Assembly (NCBI GenBank): GCA_950022295.1
Contig: OX465598.1
Coordinates: 62,976,001-63,040,000 of the forward strand
Direction of reading: 5' to 3'
Source of the DNA: Bromus sterilis
Taxonomy: Eukaryota > Streptophyta > Magnoliopsida > Poales > Poaceae
DNA: 64,000 bases
Made by a program: the position numbers and the translations under genes. Positions 22,564 through 35,193 of the stretch are shown here, piece after piece (position 1 is the first letter of the stretch; each line of letters starts with the position of its first letter). Below the pieces are notes generated by a model, which saw only the letters and a program-made list of their open reading frames with translations, made no database searches and was not told the DNA's origin.

Positions 22564-23793
22564 TCAAGTTTTATCAAGAGAAAGAGAATAACTAGCCCGA
22601 GTAACGGACTCAAAAGGTAACTTGATTTTCTTTCTAGGGAAGTGTTCCATCCCTTTCTTGAGAGGGAATTGGAATTTTATATTCCCCTCTTTCATGTCAA
22701 TAACCGCGCCAACGGTGCGAAGAAAAGGACGTCCCAAAATAATTGGACACAAAGGTTCACACTCTATATCCATAACAATAAAATCAACGGGAACATAGTT
22801 GTCATTGACAATGATAAGAACATCGTCGATCTTCCCCAAATGTTTCTTTATGGAAGAATCAACAAGACGAACACCAAAAGAACAAGGCTCAAAGGGCTTC
22901 AATTCAAACATATCCTATATTCTTTTGGGCATAACGGAGGTACTAGCTCCAACATCACATAAAGCATAGCAAGAGAAGTTATTTAACTTAATTTTGATCA
23001 TAGGGTCCCAACCATCATTTAGCTTCCTAGGTATGGAGGCTTCTACTCTAAGCTTATCCTCCCAAGCTTTGATGAGAGCATTTGTGATATGCTCCGTGAA
23101 GGCAAGATTAAGTGTGCTAGTGTGGGGGTCTCTAGGCATTTTGTGTAGCAAGCTAATAACTTCTGAGAGGGTGCAACTATCAAAATCAATATCACTACTA
23201 TCAAAGGTGGTAGTAGTATCGTCTAGGCTCACTTGTTTGAAACCATCTATGTTCATAGGAGTTTCTTCATCTTCGGTTGAGGTATTAGCATCACCATTAA
23301 TAGGTCCAACAGGACTAGGAGTGCATTGGGTGCTAATAGTTTCGATGTCCTGAACAATTTAGATAGTGGCAACTGTGTGGTGTGTAGGAAGGCTCTTAAT
23401 TCTATCCTCTTCCTCTTTTTCTCTAGCCCATCTTTCTTTAAGTTTAGCCATCATCCTAATATTTTCATTAATTTGCAATTGGATAGCATTAATAGGAGTG
23501 GCCTTATTCTCCTCAAGGGGAGAGGTTCTAATTTTAAGCATCTCAATATCAAGGGCTAAGCTTTCCACCTTCAAAGAGAGATTATCTAATTTAGCTAATT
23601 TATCCTCTACATTTTTATTGAAGGCTTTTTGGGTGGTGATAAAGTCTCTAAGCATGATTTCTAATTCAGAAGAGGGGTTCTTGCTGCTAGGGTAGGTGTT
23701 GTTGTTCCCATAGTTGGATGGAAACGGTCTAGGATTGTTAGCAAAATTACCCCTATAAGCATTGTTGTTGAAGTTGTTTCTAGCAAAGTTCAC
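22564..23793 (-). pseudogene. gypsy E gag C-terminal part and aspartic protease
   Basis: One frame in three pieces separated by TAA at 23359-23361 and TAG at 22915-22917. It begins with an Asn-rich stretch (RNNFNNNAYRGNF), continues through a charged helical segment (NIRMMAKLKERWAREKEEED) and ends in a retropepsin domain. The catalytic motif is CDVGASTSV, with the later block PIILGRPFLRTVGAVID. The protease matures gag. No RT, RNase H or integrase is seen downstream before the truncation. The homologous frame in D is nearly open over the same span, which shows that the stops are secondary. Confidence 0.85.
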
Positions 23794-24598
23794 ATCTAAT
23801 TGTTCTTGGGCAAACCAAAGAATTTAAAGGGACATCACGAGGATGAATAGAGGGTTGCTTGGTAAGTAGAGACATAGTTAAGTCAACTTTTTCATTGAGG
23901 GAGGTAATTTCCTCGACAGAGTTTACCTTCCTTCCTGTTGGAGCGCGTTCGGTGTGCCATTGGGAATAATTGGTCATCATCTCATCGAGAAGCTTCGTGG
24001 CAGCACCAAGTGTAGTTGACATAAAGGTTCCTCCCGCGGCCGAATCTAACAGGTTCCGCGAGGTAAAGTTCAAGCCTGCATAAAAAGTCTGGATAACCAT
24101 CCAGGTAGTCAAACCATGTGTAGGGCATTTCTTAACAAGAGATTTCATTCGTTCCCAAGCTTGGGCAACGTGTTCATTATCCAATTGCTTAAAATTCATA
24201 ATGTTACTCCTTAATTGGATAATTTTAGCAGGTGGGTAGTACTTCCCTATAAAAGCATCTTTGCACTTATCCCAAGAATCTATGCTATTCCTAGGCAAAG
24301 ATTGAAACCATATTTTAGCTTCTCCCCTTAAAGAGAAAGGAAAGAACTTGAGCTTAACAATATCACCTTCTACTTCTTTATACTTTTGCATATCACATAA
24401 TTCAACATAATTGTTCAAGTGTAAAGCAGCATCATCTCCAGCACCAGAGAATTGATCTCTCATAACAAGGTTTAGCAAGGCAGGTTTAATTTCATAAGAG
24501 GTAGCTGAAGCGGCAGGTGTGGCAATGGGGGTGCAGATAAAGTCTTGGTTGTTGTGACTAGTGAAGTCACACAACTTGGTGTTTTCAGTGGAACCCAT
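23780..24598 (-). pseudogene. gag: gypsy E gag (capsid)
   Basis: The start ATG is at 24596-24598 (MGSTENTKLCDFTSHNNQDF). The middle holds a retrotransposon gag domain: YVELCDMQKYKEVEGD, LKFFPFSLRGEAKIWFQSLP, KYYPPAKIIQLRSNIMNF. This is the capsid protein. A frameshift near 23785-23800 detaches it from the next gag segment. The gag start lies about 150 bp inside the PBS, a normal leader length for this group. Confidence 0.88.
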
Positions 24599-24746
24599 AG
24601 CAGCAGCAAGTGTGGCAGATTTTCTTTTTTTTTATTTTTGTGATTTTTGATAAAGGACACAAAGATAAAAACTGAAAGGTAAACTAACAAGACTAAAAAA
24701 CAAAGGTAAAGGGTAGTGTGCAACTCCCCTATCTTAGCACTCAGAG

Positions 24747-24764
24747 TCCCTGGCAACGGCGCCA
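24747..24764 (-). other. primer binding site of E
   Basis: On the minus strand this reads TGGCGCCGTTGCCAGGGA, the form typical of Athila-type gypsy elements. It lies 11 bp inside the LTR end at 24776. Confidence 0.85.
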
Positions 24765-24775
24765 GAAATCTTGCT

Positions 24776-26417
24776 TGATGCGCGAGGTGATGATAGTGAT
24801 TTCTCGCCCTTCGTTGGTAAACCCCAAGTGGAAGGTGTGATGTAGCACAACAGCAAATTTCCCTCAGTAAAGATACCAAGATTTGTCTCGAGTAGGACTC
24901 CGGAGATGATAAGTAGGTGTCAGCGGCGCAACTGACGCGGACCTGCACACAGACATAAATAACTTTGTTCCCAACGAAGTTCAGAGAGGTTGTCAATCTC
25001 TCCGGTCTTGTTGTTTACAAAGGATCAAACACCAGGGATAATGATAGCAACTGAAAGTAAAAGCAGAAAAGTAAATGAGCGTGGAAACAGTAATGAAGAT
25101 ATGGACCGGGATACGTGATGTTCACTAGTGATGTCTCTCTCCCAAAAGACGATAAAACTGCTATGCGAGGTGAACAAATTACAGAAGGTCAATTGACAGG
25201 ATTATGAACGCACCGCAGTGCTAACTATGCTACAAAAGAAAGGAAGAGGCTCAAAAGCATGGGCAGAACGCCAAAATAAGTAGACCGAAATCCAACTGCA
25301 TCTACTACTAATCATCCACCTTGAGATATCTATCCAGAACATCTCACTGGTATTAAGTTGCGAGCCCCACCCAAAGTGTAAACCCAAAGCAACAGACAAC
25401 TGCATTAAAAAGCACTTTGCGTAAAGTAAACAATCCTTGCAACCACGGTTACAAGCACCGTCGTTTTCCCCCTTGTGGCAACAACACATCCCCTAGACTC
25501 ATGTTTCTGTCACTCAAGCGTGTCATCAGGGGGCATGAAACCACAATCGAGCATAACGTTCCCTCTTGGGGTTACTACCTACTACTTGGCCAAAGAAATA
25601 AACAGCAACGGAGAACATGCAAGAATTACTTAAGAACAAAAATATAAGAGATAAGAACCAAATATATTACTCAATCACAATCTGAACATAATCTCATAAT
25701 CCATCAGATCCCATCAAACTCAGCATAGCAACAGCAGAAAGATTACAAAAGTGCCTCGATCATGTAGGGCAGCTCACGAGGTCTAAACCATGAAGAACAA
25801 AGAGGGGAGGAGAAAATCACATAGGTACTGATCACGGACCCATGGTCCAAAGGAAACTACTCACGGCACATCCGGGAAGCATCCATGATGAAGAGGAGAC
25901 TCCCGGAGGTCGGCCCTCCCTCCGGCAGGGTGCCGGGAAGAGGTCTGCTGGTGCTCCCGATCTCGGAAGCGCGGCGGCGGCGGAACAGAGGCGAGATCGC
26001 GAAAAAGGGTTCTTCTCCCGAGGGTTTCTCGTCACAGAGAATATATAGGCGAAGGGGGGCAGACAGGGGGTCCACCAGGGGTCCAGGCGCCCCCCTGGCG
26101 CGGCCAGCCCCTAGGGCGCGCCACCAGGGCGCCTGGCCCCCTGGTGGTGGCCCTCTGGCCCCACCTAGGATCATCTGGAAGGTTCTTCTGCGCTGATTTT
26201 TATCTGTTTTTTCCCGAATTTTTGGAGCACTTTTTATATGGGGGAAAACTGAAATAGAAAAAACAACAGAAAACAGGAACTGGCACTGTGGTGCACTGAG
26301 TTAATAGGTTAGTCCAAATATGATCAAAAGTGTATGAAAGTGTATCTAGATCATAGCAATATCACACAAAACGTGCATGGAGCAAGAAAAAATTATAGAT
26401 ACGTTTTAGACGTATCA
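24776..26417 (-). repeat. 5' LTR of gypsy E (1642 bp)
   Basis: On the plus strand it runs from tgatgcgcgagg to agacgtatca, so the LTR itself begins TGATACGTCT. A TATA box (gaatatatagg, reversed) lies at 26039-26048, with a GC-rich stretch between it and the LTR interior. Its length matches the 3' LTR of D (1646 bp without F). Outside the right end, coding sequence of copia C begins at once. Confidence 0.85.
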
Positions 26418-28019
26418 GCGCCTCATGCTTCAGTATCGGGAGAGGCTTCGTCAAAGGATCAACAACGTTTGCATCCGTGTGTACTTTGCATACATTTATA
26501 TTACCATCATCTACGAATTATCGTATGAGATGATAACGCCTTTCTATGTGCTTGGATTTCTTGTGATTCCTTGGCTCCCTGGCATGTGCGATGGCACCAC
26601 TATTATCACAATAGAGGTCCAACGGGTTTGCCGAGTCTGGAACCACACCAAGTAGGGTAATGAAATCCCTTATCCAAACACCTTCCTTTGAAGCTTCAGA
26701 AGCTGCAAGGTACTCGGCCTCTGTTGCAGAATCAGCTACCGTCTCTTGCTTGGAACTCTTCCAGCTCACTGCACCTCCGTTCAGAATGAACACATAACCA
26801 GATTGCGAACGAAATTCATCCTTGTCAGTTTGGAAACTAGCATCGGTGTAACCCTTTACAACGAGCTCATCCTCACCTCCATAAACTAGGAACATATCCT
26901 TTGTCCTTTTCAGGTACTTTAGGATGCTCTTAACTGCTGTCCAGTGGCTCTCGCCTGGATTAGCCTGGTATCTTCTCGTAGCGCTTAGAGCATAGGAAAC
27001 ATCTGGACGAGTACATACCATAACATACATGATAGACCCGATGGCCGAAGCATACGGAATCTTATCCATGTGTCTTTGCTCATCAGGAGTCGATGGACCC
27101 TGAGTCTTGCTTAGATGAATGCCATGTGACACATGCAAGAACCCTCTCTTAGCCTCATGCATGTTGAACCTTTTCAGCACCTTGTAAATATACGTACACT
27201 GGCTTAATCCAATAAGCCTCCTTGATCTATCTCTATAGATCTTGATTGCCAAAATGTAAGCTGCTTCTCCCAAGTCCTTCATTGCAAAAATATTTTTCAA
27301 TGAGTCCTTGACAGCTTCAAGCATTGGAATGTCAATCCCAATCACTAATATGTCATCCACATATAAGATTAGAAATACGATTGAGGTCCCACTAAACTTC
27401 TTGAACACACAAGGTTCCTTTTCGTTCTCGATGAAGCCAAACGATTTGACAACCTCTTTAAAACGAATATTCCAACTCTGAGATGCTTGCTTCAATCCAT
27501 AAATGGATTTCTGAAGTTTGCATACCTTACTAGCATTCTCAGGATCGACAAAACCCTCGGGTTGTATCATATACACGTCCTCTTCTAGATTTCCATTAAG
27601 GAAAGCTGTTTTGACATCCATTTGCCATATCTCATAATCGAAATAGGCAACTATAGCTAGAATAATCCGAACTGATTTAAGCATCGCTACAGGCGAGAAG
27701 GTTTCGTTGTATTCAATTCCTTGAACTTGTCGAAACACCTTCGCGACAAGTCGAGCTTGATGGATTTGAACATTTCCATCCATATCAGTTTTCTTCTTAA
27801 AGATCCATTTGCACTCAATGGTTCTTGCACCATTTGGCAGATCAACCAAGTTCCAAACTTGATTGTCATCCATGGACTTTAACTCGGATCTCATGGACTC
27901 AAGCCATAACTCAAAATCTGGATCCACCATCGCTTTCGCATATGTCAAAGACTCATCGTTGTCCAACAACAATACATTGCTTGCATTACGCAGCCTTTCT
28001 GACCTTCGTGGTGCGGGTG
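26418..28019 (-). pseudogene. pol: copia C reverse transcriptase and RNase H
   Basis: From the right: the linker end (RRSERLRNAS), RT blocks CKWIFKKKTDMDGN, ARLVAKVF, FLNGNLEEDVYM, YGLKQASQSW and YVDD (27352-27363), then RNase H with GYTDASFQTD, ISWK-like VSWKSSKQ and LYCDNSGAIAHA. An in-frame TAA at 26518-26520 interrupts RNase H. The frame then continues (DPLTKPLP) until gypsy E begins at 26418. Residues read from inside the G LTR, to the right of 28019, do not belong to this protein. It pairs with the half at 44553-45710. Confidence 0.9.
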
Positions 28020-28489
28020 TGTCAGAACCCCAACTAGGGTAAGTGCTAGGGCTTGTTTGACCCTTTTTCTTCATGAAAAATTCAAAAAGAAATTCAAAAA
28101 TGGGGAAGCAGAAAGCCCTGAGAAATTATTTTGAAATGGCCAGATAATTTTTTTTTCCAAAAATCTTTTGAATGTTTGGAAAATTCCTATAAATGATGCT
28201 GATCATTTTAAAAGTGGTTTGGGTATTTTCCCATACTCATGGAATTTTCTAATATTCAAATAGTGCTCTGGAAATTAAAGTTTACCCCTATTTGAATTGA
28301 AATTCAAATTTATTGAATTTCAAAAATGTCCAAATTATTTATGTAACTAGCTACTGGTCACCTAGTATTTATAAAAGTATTTGGACATTTATTAAAAATG
28401 CCTAGCTATTTTAAATCTAGGCAAAACAAATGAAACAGAAAAACTAAAAAGAAAAAGAAAGCAGAGACCTTACCTAACGCCCACAGGCG

Positions 28490-29230
28490 AGGCCCACCTT
28501 ACCTCGGCCTGGCCCAGCCCAACCGGCCACCTTGTCTTCTTCCTCCCCTCGATCCCAAGCTGCTCGGTGGCGAGCTGTGGGTGCGCCGACGCCATCGAGG
28601 CCTCTCTGGAGCCCCCTCTTCTCTTCCAAGGCGCCACGCAGCTCGCCCAGAAGCCCCGCAGTCTTCCCCCTCCTCTGGCTCTCTCCCCACGCCCTCTCTC
28701 TCTCTCGTTTTCGCACGGACCCGAAGCCCAGCCGGAGCACGCCGCCGTAGAACTCGCGGCCACCGTGCCCCACTCGTCGCCGCAAGCTGTCCAGAAGCTC
28801 CGCCGGCATCGACTTCCTCAAGCCGCGCAACGAATCGAGGCCAGGAACCCTTGGAAGAGCCGCCAGCTTCAAGTTCTTCTCCACGTCCGCCGTACGCCAT
28901 TGCCGGAATTCGCCGTCGCCTCGCATCCTCTGGCTTCCTCGAGCCCGTCTCTGCAACCAGGGTGAGCATGCGCTCAATTCCCCTCTTTTTTCCGCTCGAA
29001 TCCGTGCCCGAATCGCGTTCCACATTGGTCCAGTCCACGGCCGCCGCAAGAGGTCGCCGCCGACGAGCTTCCGGGCCTCCCCTTGAGCCCCCGATGGCGT
29101 AGCTCGAAGCGGACGAGCACGGGCATCACTCCGGTGCCCTCCGCGTGCCCAGCCGTGCCCGGAAACGCCGTCCGCAGCGGGCGCCGCCGTGCGGTTTGGT
29201 TACCGGCGGCTAACCGCCGGCGAGCCATTT
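28490..29230 (+). other. GC-rich block inside the G 5' LTR
   Basis: A sharply GC-rich island in an otherwise AT-rich LTR, open in several frames on both strands because of composition. It lies just downstream of the TATA-like box and contains a good splice-donor-like site (ctgcaaccag|ggtgagc, near 28961). The same block recurs at 41250-41970 in the 3' LTR, and in divergent form in G' (31280-32180) and F (51340-51900, 58060-58620). It is probably the transcribed 5' leader or first exon of the element RNA. I do not call a protein. Confidence 0.5.
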
Positions 29231-30789
29231 AGCTTAGGGGCTAATCCCCTGTCAGTTGACCCTTAGGTCACTGACTGGTGGGCCCTAGCCCCCCCCCCCT
29301 AATGACTCGGTTTAGCTAGTTAAACCGGTTTAAACCCCTCTGTGACTGACCAGCCGACCCCACCTGTCAGGCCCCCTGGTGACATCAGCATTGCGTCATG
29401 CTGACGCAATAAACTTTTTCCAGAGAATTAATTTAATCCAGAAAATTCCAGAAAATCATTTAAACTTGGGAAATTCATAACCAATTCATTTTAACTCCAA
29501 ATATAACAAATAATATGTCTAAAAATATCAGAAAAATACAAGGATTATGAATATGGGCTCTGTTTTCATGTTTGACCAATTAAAATTGGGTGAACAGTGC
29601 AAAACATCCATATGGCTTTATTTCAAATTCAAATTTGAAGTACATTTGCAAATGACTTTGCATTTGACTTCTTTTAAATGGAATTGTACCAACATTGTGA
29701 CCAAGAACATCACCATTTCAATATTGATCATGTGTTTGATGCATTGCAATTAAATTTATATTTATTGTTTGTTTGGTTGTTTGCTCGATAGACGTGCAAC
29801 CGGAACTGGAGGCCACCCCCTTCGTTGAAGACACCGTTATCGAACCTCGTCAGCAAGGCAAGCAAACCCCATTGATCATGTCTATAAAATCCTATTTCCC
29901 TCTCAGTCTCGCTTATGCATGTTTAGGAGATCACCGAGACACGTTCTTTCGCATAGTTGAACCCATTCCGATGCATGACCTATCATTTTGTCACCGTATT
30001 AAGCAAACCACAATCCTAGCAGATTTAGGAGTTGAATGATGAGCATGTGGCCCCTACAACTGTTACTGCTTTTGCTGCTTAGTGATACCACGAGGATGTT
30101 TTGATTGTGAGTCGGGATGGAATGAACACAGTGGTGTTGATGAAAGTGAAACGTGTTGGTGAATCCACCTAAGCAAAGGTGAACGATGAGAGGCTGTGTA
30201 GGAGTACACAGTGGGTTGTCTCGTTGAACACTGCCCTAGGCCCCGAGTTCCTGTTTTGTGATACAAGACAAAGAGTATGACCACATGTAGGGTTTTATGG
30301 GAGCCCCGTTTGGCCTCTTTACATACCCGATCCGGTCCAGGAGTCACAATAGATTCGGGCTTTCCATTTGGCATATGCATAGAAAAAAATATGAAGAAAA
30401 GGTTGCATCATCCTAGATATGTGGGTGGACTTGTGAGGCAGTGAAACCATCTGGCAGAGGTGGCGTCTCGGTCCCTTACATTATCTGAGTCCGTTTCGTG
30501 GAACTGGCCGGACTCTCGAGCGGTGCCAAACTCAGGTAGTCGACTCCTGGATTAGAGAAGGTGATGTGAGGTTAGTGCCTTGGTTTCATCCACGTCCGAC
30601 ATCCGCTTGAAGGATGCCAAGAACGAGGTGATAAGTGATGACACGCGTGTGAAGATGTACACCCCTGCAGGGTTAATGAACTATTCGAATAGCCGTGTCC
30701 GCGGTTATGGACTACTTGGAAACCTCTACTTGATCATAGATAACTTGAATGGATACTTATAAAACTCGCAAGATAAGCGTGAGTGCTAT

Positions 30790-33700
30790 TGTCAGATCCC
30801 TCTGTTAGGTATGTACTAGGGTTAATTAGTACCTCTGCTTCATGTCAAAAGTTTAAGAAGAAATCTTGGAAATCAAATTCAAAATCCAAATGGGAGAAGG
30901 AACACCCCCCACATGAATTAATTCAAAAGGCCAGATAAAAATATTTTCCAAAAACTCATGTTAGATGTTTGAAAAGTCTTATAAATGAGTGTGATCACAT
31001 ATCAAGTGATGTGGGACCCACCCCATGCTCATAGATTTTTCAAATATTCAAACAGTACCTTGGAATTAAAGAAATACCCCTTTTTAATTTAAAATTCAAA
31101 TCTTTTGAATTTTAGAAATGTTGAAAGTTTATGAGTGGCTAGTCTATTTTGTTATGAGGCCACATAAAAGTTTTTAGCATTTAATAAAATGGTTTGGTAT
31201 TTTTTTATCAGAACCAAAACAAATTACAGAAAACAGAAAGGAAAGATTAAACAAAAATCAGAAAAGCTTACCTCTCGCACTAGGCGAGGCCCAACTCCCC
31301 TGGACGGCCCATCCCACCTGGACCCGCGCCTGTCGTCTTCCTCCCCACGCCCCGAAGCTGCTCGGTGGAATGCATGCAGCACTCCACCGACGCCGCCGAC
31401 GAGCCCTGGCCACCTCCTGCTTCCCCCTCGCCATCTTTTCGCGCCTGGAGACTTCTCACAGCCGTCCCGATCCATTCCACCCCTCCCTGAACCTCCTCCC
31501 CCTCTCCTCTTTGCGATTTCAGCACCGCCCCGAAGCACGCCGGAGCACCACCGTGGAGACCCGTGGCCACCTTCCTCCTCAGCCGCTGCCACCTTGTCCA
31601 GGACGCGCGCCGTCGTCGTCTTCATCGCCGTGTGCAAGCAATCGAAGCCAGGAGCCCCGAGCCCGTCGTCCTCTTCACCGAGCCGCCGCTGAACCCGCAG
31701 GAGCTCGTCGTCGATTCCGCCGCAGCCGCAGCTCCTCCGGCTTCCCCGAGTCCGTCTCTGCAACTAGGGTGAGCTGGCGCGTTTTTCCCCTCATCTTGCC
31801 GCTTGAATCCGTGCCCGAATCGTGATTCTGACGAGGTCCGAGACCAAGCGCCGCTGCTCGTCGTCGAGGTCATTCACCAGAGCCCCCGTTTGACCCCTGG
31901 ATGGCTCCACTAGCTCCGCACACACCCCATCTTCATTTCCTTGCTCTCGGTTTCCAAATCCATGCGCAATTTGAAGAACCCGACGAGTCCCGTGCCTGAC
32001 TTCCGCCGCCGCTCGTCGCCGATGACTCTCCGGTGATCCCCGTGGCCCCCTGATGCCACCACTCGATGCGGACGACCTCAAGGAGCAGGTCCATGCCCTC
32101 CAGGCCCCTCCCCGTGCCCTAGAACCAACTCCGGCGAGACTCCGGCAGGATTCCGGCGACTGCACGGCGAGCCCACCATTAGCCCCCCCCTAATGACCCT
32201 GTTAAACTTAACCCAGCGGCTGACGGGTGGGGCCAGCCACTAATTAACCCCTCGGGTTAATTTTAAGCAGCGGGTTAATCCCCTCTGTGGATGACAGGTG
32301 GGACCCCTTGTCAGTTTGACTCGGGTCAAACCCCCTGACGTCATGCTGATGTCACAGTGACGCAGTAAAGGATTTTCCAGAAAAGAAAAATAGTTTAATA
32401 AATCCAGAAATTCCAGAAAATACCCCAAACTTTGGAAATTCATAGAAAATTCATATTAACTCCAAATTGGACAAATAATATATGAAAAATGATCAGGAGA
32501 AAATTATCTTTCCAAATATGCAAATTTCAAATCTGTTTGAGTTGAATTTAAAATGGGACCAGTAGCATATGTCATTTGCTTTATTTGAATTTAATTCAAA
32601 TTCAAACCAAATGATTTTGCCACTTGGACCATGGATTTATGATGCAAATCAACCACACTTCAGAGGCATATCATACACATTTGAAGTTAATTCAAATTGA
32701 TCAAACTATATCATATATAACTTGATTAAGGTTGAATTCAAATGTGGAATTTGAATTTGCATTTAAAAATGCAATATATTCCACTTAAATGGAATTGTCT
32801 CACACATCAACACTTATACTTCAAGCTTCAACATTCAATCATGTGCTTGAGCATTGCATTCATATTGATTGCTACTTCGTGCTTTGTTTGTCGAGTAGAG
32901 GTGGAACCGGAGCAAGAGATCACCCCCTTCGCTGAAGATCCAGAGCCCGAACCTCGTCAGCAAGGCAAGCAAAACCCCTTTGATCATGTCGATAAAATCC
33001 CACTTCCCTCTCATGTCTTGCTTATGCATTGTATAGGATGATCACCATGTTACGTTTCTACCGCATAGATGAACCCATTCCTTTGCATGACCTATCTTTT
33101 GTCACAGTAGTAGGCAAACCACAATCCTAGAAAATGTAGGAGTTGAATGATATCATGTGGCCCCTGCAAATGTTACCGCTTATTGCATGCTTAGTATGAT
33201 ACCATGTTGTTACTGTGATGTGAGTCGGGATGGTAGTGATCATGTGTTGATGGTAGAAAAGTGTTGGTGAATCGAACCTAATACAAGGTGAACGATGAGA
33301 GGCTGTGTAGGAGTACACGGTGGGTTGTCTCGTTGAACACCGCCCTAAGTCCGAGTTCTTGTGTGGTGATCCAAGATGAAGAGTACAACCACACATTGGG
33401 CTCACTGACCCCTCTCGACTTATTAACTCATCCCTTTCGATGTCCAGATGTCGCAGTAGTTCGGAGTTCTGGTAGGCTTGTGGCCTGGATGCTAAGTGAG
33501 AGAACGGCTCAACCGAGACCGGCTTATGCACCACGCACACATCGCTTGGGTCCACTTCGGTAAACCGTCCGGGTTCACGATAGTGGTAACCAACCCAAGT
33601 AGGCGGCTTTCTTGGACTAGATAGGCTATGAGATAACAGTTGTGGTGAGCATCCTCGCTGGCACCCCTTGAATGGTGTCGAGATCAAAGGCGGTAAATGA

Positions 33701-34873
33701 TGGTCATGTGTGTGTAGCGGTACACCCTTGCAAGGTTAACAAAACTATTCGAATAGCCGCGTCCGCGGTTATGGACTGCTTGGAAAGCTTAGCTTGATTA
33801 TTAGATAACTTGAACCGGATACTTCTAAAACACACCAAGATAAGTGTGAGTGCTATGGCGTGCTTTCTCGTGGGGAAGTCGAGGAAGGCACCATAGTGGT
33901 GTAATTGGTTGGTGAAAGTAGTGGACTCGTGTATGCTTCTTACCTCAAAGTCTGGTACTCGTAGTTCAGGATTAGCCAAGTCAAAGCTGGCATTTCTGCA
34001 AGTGAACCCCACCTCCCTTTACCTTGATACATGTGCATGAGTAGTATAGCTCCTATGTAAGTCTTGCTGAGTACGACTTTGTACTCACGTTTGCTTAATA
34101 TATGTTTTAGATGACGCCACTGACCCAGAAGGTGGCTTCTTCATCGAGCTGGACGACTGAAGTTAAGCTAGTCTAGTCCCAGTCAGCAGACTGGTTCCCT
34201 CGTGGAGGGCTTTATGTTTGAATAAGGCTTCTTAAGCCAATTTGTTAAACTTGTCTGTACTCAGACATAATTTGCTTCCGCTTCGTGATGAAATGTTGGA
34301 TCACATGTATGTGATCTCTGTGTGTACTCTATAAGAGTTAAATAAAGTTGTACACTTTGTAGAGAATTGCAATGGTACCTGCTGTTCATACAAGGCATGT
34401 GTGCTGCGTGTATGTTTATAACATGCATGTCTTTGTATGGGTTTTCGAGACCTTAGTTGTGTTCTGGCTGGCGGTCTTTCATACACCAAGTGGCCCTTAG
34501 ATGTGCGCAGCTTGGGGCATCGCGATGCGATTGCTTGAGACTCCGTCTCGTGCACACTTTGTGGTATGATCGAGCCCGCCCTAGATCCCGACTAAGTGAT
34601 CGGGCTGGAGTAAGTCTATGTAAGAGTTTTGAGATAGTCGATAATATGGTTGAGGCGACTTGTCTTTGAATATGGGAGTTCACCACCCATATCAGTAGAC
34701 TTGTGTGCGTACGATGAGGACCCATTTCAGTTGATCATCCGGCCTGGATGGGATGCCCCTCACGTACGATGCTTTTCGAGAATGTTCAGTGCTTGGCCTT
34801 GTCTTCTTAGACAAGTGGGTGCGGTTCTCGGCTCTCCATATGACTATGTCTTAACTGTACTCGCATACGCTAA
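30790..34873 (+). mobile_element. solo LTR G' nested in the G 5' LTR (4084 bp, TSD gctat)
   Basis: The segment starts TGTCAGATCCC and is a divergent relative of the G LTR over its whole length. It is flanked by gctat at 30785-30789 and 34874-34878, while the G 3' LTR shows the uninterrupted sequence near 43525. The right end is odd: it stops at acgctaa and lacks the ccccgggtcccgaca tail and CA end that the G LTR has after the same acgctaa. No coding interior is present. Confidence 0.88.
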
Positions 34874-35131
34874 GCTATGGTGTGCCTCCTCGTGGGGAAG
34901 TCGAGGAAGTAACCATAGTGGTGTATTGGTTGGAGATGTAGTGGACTCGTGTACGCTTCTTATCTCAAGTCTGGTACTCGTAGTTCAGGACTAGCCAAGT
35001 CAAAGCTGGCACTTCTGCATGATGAAACCCCACCTCCCTTTACCTTGATACTTGAGCATGAGTAGTGTAGTTCTGATGTAAGTCTTTCTGAGTACGACTT
35101 TGTACTTACGTTTGCTTATTCTACGTTTTAG

Positions 35132-35193
35132 ATAAGAAACCGGACCCCGATGGAGTCATCAACCTGAAGCTCGACGTTGACCTTGGTAGTATA
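35132..35193 (+). other. candidate small exon near the end of the G 5' LTR
   Basis: It follows a pyrimidine-rich acceptor-like gttttag at 35131. In phase 2 the frame reads KKPDPDGVINLKLDVD. The copy in the 3' LTR (43782 onward) is identical in this stretch. Related exon-like frames lie at 34111-34160 in G' and 48544-48605 in F. It may encode the end of a spliced LTR peptide; no transcript evidence is available. Confidence 0.35.

Larger units (their letters stand above)
22202..26417 (-). mobile_element. Athila-like gypsy E (Sabrina/WHAM-like), 5' part only
   Basis: This minus-strand element consists of the 5' LTR (24776-26417), a PBS, gag and a protease. It is truncated at 22201/22202 by fusion with copia LTR3. 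It is the same family as element D: 22202-24764 aligns with 62285 to the window end. Its right end lies inside the RNase H region of copia C at 26418. The family name rests on recalled LTR ends (TGATACGTCT) and PBS, without a search. Confidence 0.85.

Noticed and set aside
25832..26196. Frames of 67-105 codons in the E LTR
   Set aside because: GC-rich LTR promoter-side sequence; no conservation in the matching D LTR at 59317-59881 beyond DNA homology.
28474..29102. Overlapping open frames of 130-190 codons on both strands
   Set aside because: They come from the GC-rich LTR block, where stop codons are rare in every frame. No domain is recognised, and the same happens at 31189-31825, 41228-41971, 51285-52014 and 57985-58629.
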